This document shows positions 56,524 through 64,000 of a DNA stretch of 64,000 nt, piece after piece. The notes under the pieces are model-generated. The model did not search any database, had not been told where the DNA came from, and saw nothing but the letters and a program-made list of their open reading frames with translations. The translations under genes were made by a program, and so were the position numbers. Source of the stretch: Onchidella celtica (Eukaryota > Mollusca > Gastropoda > Systellommatophora > Onchidiidae); contig OZ007575.1 of assembly GCA_963931925.1 (NCBI GenBank), positions 36,651,850 to 36,715,849 of the forward strand. Reading direction: 5' to 3'. Position 1 is the stretch's first letter; every line of letters starts with the position of its first letter.

Positions 56524-56708
56524 CCCAGCTATCAGCCCTATGTCATTCTGACATAGATTTGTGTAGGATTGGTATAGGGTTATCATTTAAGGCAGATTTC
56601 CTCCAATGAAACCAACAGGTGCATAATGTTGTAATCAGTGGACCTGCAACAGAGCAGTGTTATTCCTTTTAGGTCAGACTGATATAGGCCCGGATTGCTG
56701 GCTGGGAT
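56524..56708 (+). mobile_element. CCAGC-ended TIR element
   Basis: CCCAGCTATCAGCCCTATGT at the left and GGATTGCTGGCTGGGA at the right, with GATTGGTATAGGGTTATC in the core. Confidence 0.75.
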
Positions 56709-56984
56709 ACTTATGACTTAAAATTGTATACATTCCCATTTTGAAGGCTAAACAAATGTGTAGCTGCCTGACAAAATGAGGTACATTTTGGCACTACCTG
56801 ATTCGAGAAAATCGTTAAAAGGCATCACAGTGTCAATTTTATTGATTTTGTGTTTTCAGTATTTTTGAAAAGTTTAACCTCTTTACTGTTCCATTTCCAA
56901 ATGATAATCCTGTTTGAGAAGGGTAATTGCCTCAAAACTGAATCAAATCACCATCAATAATTTTGACTAAAAGCTGAAACTTTA

Positions 56985-57188
56985 ACAGCATTTTTCTCAA
57001 AACTGTGATTGTGTCACTTCCTGTCTTTGAGAGGCCATATTTTCTATGAGAATTAAATTACAGCAAAATTCTTTAGACCAAATGTAGGGACTTTGAATAA
57101 CCTATTTGGTGATACCAATCTCTCCATACCACCAAAATGCATGAGGTGCCTCGTTTTATCGGGCGGCAACACAAATATAGTACAAGTA
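56985..57188 (-). repeat. Inverted repeat arm, partner at 49738-49942
   Basis: Reverse complement of the upstream arm: ACTGTGATTGTGTCACTTCC, CCTATTTGGTGATACCAATC and TGAGGTGCCTCGTTTTATC. Confidence 0.75.
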
Positions 57189-60100
57189 AAATTCTTTGCT
57201 ATGCACAATAACATTGACATATTTCAAAGAGTGTATGAAGGAAGACAATGAATGCTTTTTCATATGTATATTAATTGAAAGTATGGATCTCAGTTTGAAT
57301 GACTGTTAATGTTTACAAAAGTGATAAATACTCTTCTTTGTTAATGTGAGCAGTTTCAGTAGACCTGAGAATGCTCTTGGCAGGCATCTGTTGATTCTCT
57401 GCCTTTATTCAGACACATAAATTTGTTTAAAATGCTTATGAATAGTTATTGTGGTGTTTTTGTGGCTTTTTATTCTGTGTTGTTGTTGTTTTTCCCCATT
57501 TCTTTGACAAAGAAACACTGCGTAACTCAGTTATGAATTGGAAAGATAAGTTAATGAATTAGACTGAAGATTTTTTTTTTTTGTCATCTTGGAGAAAACT
57601 TTCAGTCTCTCAGTTATTACAAGAAATAACACAATAAATATTTTAATATGACATAATTATCATTAGTTGTTTTCTTTTTTTTTTTTTCCCTCTTTTTTAT
57701 TGATTGGAATCCAATACTCATACGTCAATGTGTCTGAATCTCAGAAAAGCAGTGTACTCAATGATGACACAAAGATTAATTTTGGAACCTTAATTTACTT
57801 GATAAGGACAGTTATCAGTATCAGTAATTTAATTATGAAAATCGGGAGTTTTTAGCAAAAGCGTGAAATTGTGGACACTTAAAAATCACATTTTTTTTAT
57901 ACTGGCAGAATTTTGTGATTAAAACAGCCACAGACATCTCTTTTAAATGTGACATGCCTTACATAAAGGTCAGTCAATAAAAAAAAATCAAAAAATACCA
58001 GCTGGACAGGAAAGCTATAAAAATATTTGGGCAAAGCATTATCAAAAACCAATGAAATCAAAAGTATAGTCCGGCTTTCCATGTTTTTTTCCAGGTAGCA
58101 GGAGAGGAACATCACAGAAAGAAAAACTTAAGATTTCCAATACCTCTTTCAAGAAGTAGCTCACTTACTGACTTAAAAGGCAGTTCCACTAATTTATTCA
58201 GAGTTCAGTTCCCATGAAATGGCATTGAAAATCAGCAGGTCTTTTTTTCCCCCCTTTTGTTTCTTTAAAATGAAAGCATATTTCTTCAATACTATTAAAT
58301 GTGATGTGTTTGTGTCTTGAGTTAATGGGCATGCGAGATTTTACATGATATATGAAAACATTTTAGAAATTTCTTAAAATATGTGCATATGAATTGTTCT
58401 TTTCATCAATAATTAGTAAGTAGATATTGGTATATTTCTTTAAGGCTGCCCAGTTTAAAGAATGTTGTGGCCCTTGTTTTCCCCATGATTCCTGAAACTT
58501 TCTGCCACTAATCTTGTACCGTTTTCTGTTTCACCTCGAGAATAACTGTTAGACAGGTCTTGGTTTTTATTTATATTGTTCAGATGGGGGGGATTATGTT
58601 ATGTTAATATAAAACGAAGTTGCTTCTATTTCATTTATATCATTTTCAACCTGGAATCATTCTTTGTCAAAACAATTACATTAAATCACAAAGTTGTTTA
58701 TGAGTTGGTGTCTGATTTTATGCAAACTTGCAATTATTGCATTAATTCCTGAATTGGAGAGAGGGGGAAAATTCTATCAATAAATCAGTAAGATGGAATA
58801 CACATTCATAGATAGGCTACTTTCTATTGCAAAGGATTTGTCATTTTGTTATGTAATTTTGTTATAGACTGGTTTTCATCTTATTTCATGAAGTTTTAGC
58901 ATGCATAGGGAAATAAAATGATGCGGTAATGAGGAATTAGTTCTTTTGCTACCTGATAGATCTTGTAAAGATATATTTTATAGCAACAGTGGATCTACAT
59001 GACATTGTGGAATATTAAAAATGTCAGACACTAAGACTTCCTTAATCAATCAATAGACACGTTTCCATGACGTTGAATGGGTTATGGACTTTAGTGAATA
59101 TACTAGTGTTCTTGACTGTTCATCAGAAAATATTGTCAAAATGAAAAAAAAACAAAAAACGAGCGATTTGAGGAAGAATAAGATTTGAAGAGTTTAAATG
59201 CAAACGAGACACAATCTACTTATCATCTCATGCTGAAAATAAAACTATGAAATGTCTTCCCACACAATAGATATTAAAGATACTTCTTTTATACGTCTCC
59301 TGTAAATATGCTCATCACTCTGTTTTCTTTTTTCTCTCAGCGTGGCATCTCAGTAGACAATGCAACAATATTTTTTGACATCAGAAAAAAAAAGAAGAAA
59401 TATTTAGTTCATCTCCACTTCTATGAATTTAAAAAACAATATCCATGACGCTTTTTGTTTAGATAATAGTAGTGTCTCAGGTGGCTTTTAAACTCTTTAT
59501 CTCTTGGATGTTGAATAAAATTTGATGTTTCTACGGAATTTGATCTAGGTAACTTTGATTACCAAATAATGAGGAGAATTGTGAACAAAGAAAATTTTGA
59601 GCTCAGATACATTTTGTATAAATGAATTTTTTTTTGAGCTTTATATTGTAATCATTCATATTTTATTGTCTTGATATTTCATCGCAAATGATGAACAATT
59701 TTTTTTTTTTTGAAAATGAGAATGGTACTTTAAAAAATCACAACATGTTGACTTAAACTCATGATACATTAAAGAAAGTTTTTATCTTCAAGTTGTATTG
59801 TATTTGTGTTTAATCTTTCCTCAGGCCATGCCTGTTTGTTTCATATTCTTAGGAATGAATTTTTGTGTTATTTTGTGTGACCTGTGAAAGAAATTCAATT
59901 ATTATGCTGCATGAAAATATAGAAAAAAACAACAAAAACAACTTCAATAGGTTAAGAAAAAAAAAAATGAAAACGGTGCAAAAAAAAAAAAAAAGAACTG
60001 CACAGAATGTCAAAACATTATTTACTGTATTTATTTTTTTAATCTTTTGTTGGTATTGAAAATGCAGGCCATTTTGTTGTGTTGAAACCACTTTGTATTT

Positions 60101-60298
60101 AACATGAAATTCATCAAGTACCTGGCACAAGAAACATTTACTATTTACACAGAAATGCCAGAGAAAATAATGGAACACAGAACTTTGGCTGCCCAAGCAT
60201 GATGCATGTATGGAATGAATCAAAATTAAGTACATATTTTATAATAATCATTGTTGCACTGAACAATGAAATTTGCTTAAAAACTATGTAACTACTTA

Positions 60299-60640
60299 AT
60301 AATAATAATAATGTATAGCATTTATATAGCGCATATCCATTTAAAATGCTCTATGCGCTTTACAGAAACAACATGTCAACCACAGAGCAGAATGGAGCTG
60401 CCGGCGAAGCGCTCAACACACTGCACTGCTTCTTTCTCTCTCCCTGTCTCGCTCACTCTCTCTCTCTCTATCTCAGAGCAAATTGTAACGCAGCCTGTTA
60501 GGCGCAGTTCACAACTCACAACAGTTCACAACTCACAGCAGTTCACAACTCACATCACACACAACACACAGCTCAAATAATATTTGAATATTTATTAATA
60601 ACAATATATATTTAATAATGAATAATAAATTCTAGCATCA
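60299..60640 (+). mobile_element. SINE-like element with LINE-2-type tail, young copy
   Basis: AATAATAATAATGTATAGCA, ATATAGCGCATATCCATTTA, a CT-rich core, GCAGCCTGTTAGGCGCAGTT and several AGTTCACAACTCAC units. It is nearly identical in reverse complement to 27362-27705, including the flanking ATATATTTAATAATGAATAA. Confidence 0.8.
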
Positions 60641-60719
60641 AGATAAGAACACAAAGACTTAGCAGTTCTATAACTTTCTATGTTCCTTCAGAGACTGTAG
60701 ACACAACAGATATATATAT

Positions 60720-60769
60720 AGAGAGAGAGAGAGAGAGGAGAGGAGAGAGAGGGAGAGAGAGAGACAGAC

Positions 60770-60796
<27 letters not shown>
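60720..60796 (+). repeat. (GA)n microsatellite
   Basis: GA run with a few GGA and GACA interruptions. Confidence 0.95.
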
Positions 60797-60801
<5 letters not shown>

Positions 60802-60951
60802 GAAATAGCTTGAAAAGTAGGAGACTCAAATGCCAAAGACAAAAGAGGACAGATGTAATAAATGAGGTAAAGGAAAGACACAAAGATGAGGGGGAAAAAA
60901 AAACCAACTCAAAATGAGAAAAGTTTGCATTTCCAAAGCAAAACTACACCC

Positions 60952-61178
60952 AGCCAGCAACCCTATATCATTCCGATGTAGATTTCTGTAGGATTGGTAG
61001 GATTGTTGTAGGGGTGGGTATCCTATCTCAAACCCACATAGGATCGAAGTCGTATCCAGCGTATCTACGTAGAAATGATGTCATTCCTATGTGCAAAAAG
61101 GAATGATGTCATTCCTATGTGCAAACTTGACATCAAGCCTATGCGCCGGATTTCCATTTGGTTGCTTGCTGGCTGGCA
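60952..61178 (+). mobile_element. CCAGC-ended TIR element, best-preserved copy
   Basis: CCCAGCCAGCAACCCTATAT at the left; GATTTCTGTAGGATTGGTAG, then GATGTCATTCCTATGTGCAA twice in tandem; GGTTGCTTGCTGGCTGG at the right. The tandem 21-bp duplication explains its greater length. Confidence 0.85.
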
Positions 61179-62741
61179 ACCTCTAAACAATTCATTATCA
61201 GAAAATTATTCCAGAAAATAACTCGTTAAGAAATGTTTAAATGACATAATATAGTTAAGGAAGTCAAAGCATGATTGTGTAAATATGAAATGGGCCATAG
61301 CATTCTCACGTCAAGGCATCTTTAAAAACCTAGGGCGCCTTCCATAAAGTACATAATTATGCTCGATTTTTTTGGCCACTTTCACACCCTCACCACTGCC
61401 ACCATCAATGCAGGCTTCTTAAAGCTTGGCATACCCCTTCCCTCGCCTTTTTTAATGAGCATTTGACTGGCCTTGATGTTTTAAAAGTTAAAGGGGCATT
61501 TTGAAGGGACTAACCCTGTTTCTTTAATTATTTGGTCTAAATTCGATTTTTATTTCATTACTACACTTGTTTTGCTGAAAAATAATAAATAAACTCAAAC
61601 ATTTTATTTCACTGCCATAATTGAAAAGTGTACACCCTCCAGAAAGCTCTCTATCCCATATATGTTTTTGATATACTTGGGTCAATCCTTCTGTACATAC
61701 TATATGGATGGCTCTCCGGGCAAGATTGTGGGTCCTTATAAGCACTAATGCATAAGTATTGATACTAGGAGGCAAGGGAGTATTCTAAGAAATATACAGT
61801 TGCAGCGTTATCCTCAAATCTTTGCGTGCACTACACTAAAATCTTTATACATGTAAGAGCTAAAATGTAGAAACTGAGAGCAGACTTAACCTTGAAAGAC
61901 TTGCAAGCACAATTTGATATTTCCAATATAATTATCAATAATTAATAGGATTTTTAAAAAAGAATTTTTACAGGCACAAAAGTTTGCACTAACACACAAA
62001 CAGAATTAAAAATGACAAAACAAAAAAAGACTAATCCCAGTGAAATAGATTTTTGTCTCCGTTGCTGTCCTAAATTTAATATCAGGTTCACTTAACAAAA
62101 AAAATTGGTTACCAACTTTATATCTAGAAAATTTACTTGACAATGCACAACAATGGCCGCATCAAAAGGCTTCCATCAATTTAATGTACAATTACTGCAC
62201 TTTTAGAATACAATTTGTGGTTTATGTTCTATTTACAGCTCTTTCTTTTTGTTTTGTTTTGTTTCTTTTTTTTGGGGGGGGTTGTTTTAAACTGAACAGA
62301 TGAATGCACAAACAATCATGAATTTGCAATATACTACAGATTCAGACACTCATACCTAGCTATGAATGGTGTACATTATTATGCATTAATGAGTAGAATA
62401 GAAAGACTACAGGGATGAATAATGGTCAACTGTCAGTCACAACCAAGCTTCAAGACTGCACTGTATAAAAAAAAGTACATCTGTTATGCCGGAGAATTAT
62501 AGAATGTTAACCATATCGGGCCTACTTTGCCCCTTAGGCTGCTATGAAATAAAGGTTAAAAGCCTTAATACTCCTACAAAACATTCAATATTTACCTCAA
62601 CAATAAAAATACAAGACACCCCCCCCCCCCCAATCCCTACCACATACACAATGAATAGTCTCAGAGACTACTGAACAGATCTTTCAGAGACTAGGTAATG
62701 AAGCAGGTGAAATATGGTTGCGGCTGTTCGTGGCTCTGTCC

Positions 62742-62910
62742 CCGCTAGCAACCCTACATCGATCCAACGTAGATTTGTATAGGATTTCCATAGGGTTGGT
62801 AGGATGATGAAACTGACATCTTAACCAGTAGATCTACATAGGGATGATGCCATTCCTGTGTGCAAACTTGACGTCAATCCCAGACGTCAGATTTCCGTAT
62901 GGTTGCTGTA
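62742..62910 (+). mobile_element. CCAGC-ended TIR element
   Basis: CCCCGCTAGCAACCCTACAT at the left, GATTTGTATAGGATTTCCAT in the core and GGTTGCTGTATGGG at the right. The GGGGCAGGTTCC segment is missing here. Confidence 0.75.
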
Positions 62911-63352
62911 TGGGTACTGGCACTGAACAAATCTTTCTAAAAATTGGCATAAAGAAGTGGAGTATGATTTCAGATGTTTTTTGGCTATATAACAGCAAAT
63001 AATTTGGTGTGACCGACCAATAATCCGCAAAAATGTCCAAATAATTCAACTGTTAACTCGAGAGGGGTTCAGGCGACATGACGTTAAGCATGCTGCACTC
63101 CCATCTGATTTGACGTACAACACCCGCTTCTGGTGGCTGGTATGTTGTGGTGGTGTAGGATAAGATAGGTTGGTCGGTTTGTTCAAATACTGCTAGATAT
63201 TCTTAGAGGTGCCAGCAAGTACCTGTAAAACCAGGAATTTTGTACATGGAAATCATAAGGGACCAAATAATAACTAAAGGTCTACTTGATCGACCCACAC
63301 ATCGTTGTAAGGCCGTTCAAAACAGCCTGATTGTCACACTGTGCACTGCTGC

Positions 63353-63555
63353 CCAGCCAGCCAGCCAGCCACCCCATGTCAACCCGAGGTAGATTTCTGC
63401 CGGGTTGGTAGGATTACAGTAGGGGCAGGTTCCCTTTATCAGTCCAACACCAGCGCTATGTCAGCGGATCTACAGAGGAAGGATGCCATTCCTATGTGCA
63501 AAACTTGATGTCAGTCCTGAACGCCGCATATCCGTAGGTTTGCTGGCTGGGTTGG
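63353..63555 (+). mobile_element. CCAGC-ended TIR element
   Basis: CCCAGCCAGCCAGCCAGCCA at the left (extra CAGC units), GTAGGGGCAGGTTCCCTTTA in the core and GTTTGCTGGCTGGG at the right. Confidence 0.85.
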
Positions 63556-64000
63556 GTCTTGAAGAGAGTCCGCTCTGAAAAATATCTACTGTCATTTTCT
63601 AACAGCACAACAAATGCAAATAAATGGAACATTGTTGATCTGGGTTTTGTATAATATACATGTATTAGCAATATTCTTTATGTTAAAAACACAATGATGT
63701 ATCATGAACAGTATAACAGATGAACACTATTTTTTTTGTAACTTTTCCTACATAAGTACATTGTACATGAAAATGCAGCTATCACAATGAAAACTTGGAT
63801 CTTAACTAGCATCACCAATGAAGAAAAATGGAAATTAAATCCTATCCTAGGGAGTCTATAAAAAATTCAGGGATTATAGTCTATCCTGCCCTATCCCCCC
63901 CCCCCCCCCATCTCTTCATCCACCTTACCCTCTCATAAGTGCGAACATTCTTTTCTTTTTTTTTTAAACCCTTTCCTTGCCAAGGCTGGGAAATTGAAAT

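Larger units (their letters stand above)
50176..64000. other. Non-coding 3' flank, no second gene seen
   Basis: I find no exon chain on either strand. The stretch holds dispersed TIR elements, a duplicated 185-bp block, one arm of an inverted repeat, a young SINE-like copy and simple repeats. The intervals 53661-56523, 57189-60298 and 61179-62741 are AT-rich with no feature that I can support. Part of this may be extended 3' UTR. Confidence 0.55.

Overview
The window is eukaryotic, intron-rich DNA of an invertebrate animal. The protein content, the repeat types and the long AT-rich introns suggest a lophotrochozoan, probably a mollusc. I cannot name the species. The only real host gene I can support is a plus-strand orthologue of Myelin Regulatory Factor (MYRF). 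It lacks its 5' end and is spread over 21 coding exons from 5921 to 48930. The splice phases of all 21 exons agree: one base completing the first codon, then 1195 codons and a stop. In order the protein has a Gln/His-rich activation region, an LPDSPPDSGSE block, a Pro/Gln-rich region, a KKRK nuclear localisation signal, an IKQE SUMO-type site, an Ndt80/PhoG-type DNA-binding domain, a self-cleaving intramolecular-chaperone (peptidase S74-like) domain with Ser and Lys in the SDKRAK motif, a coiled coil, one membrane helix, a Thr-rich luminal linker, a Cys-rich segment, an RRRR site and the conserved luminal C-terminal domain. The known family logic is that a trimeric ER-membrane protein cuts itself and releases an N-terminal transcription factor. 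Every part needed for this is visible.

Layout: 1-5920 is an upstream intron or 5' flank with transposon remains. 5921-6394 is the first exon seen. A 12 kb intron (6395-18437) holds SINEs, a hAT MITE, a THAP-bearing TIR element, several minisatellites and a PIF/Harbinger MITE. Exons for the regulatory and DNA-binding half lie at 18438-32437. The intron before the last DNA-binding exons (26072-32235) is filled by a 2.2 kb TIR element and by a 0.54 kb MITE that was itself invaded by a 2.8 kb foldback element with CCGG target duplications. The autoprotease, coiled-coil and membrane exons lie at 33346-39216 and the luminal exons at 40689-48930. From 48931 to the end I see a putative 3' UTR and then non-coding DNA with dispersed TIR elements and no second gene.

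The most unusual signal is that tandem arrays have grown from the gene's own splice junctions. The membrane-helix exon at 38960 is preceded by 28 diverged tandem copies of its own splice acceptor plus its first coding bases. The last six steps are exactly 33 bp and in frame, so five upstream AG acceptors could each lengthen the membrane segment by multiples of 11 residues. At the other end of the gene, the donor of the exon ending at 6394 is copied about four more times in the following intron.
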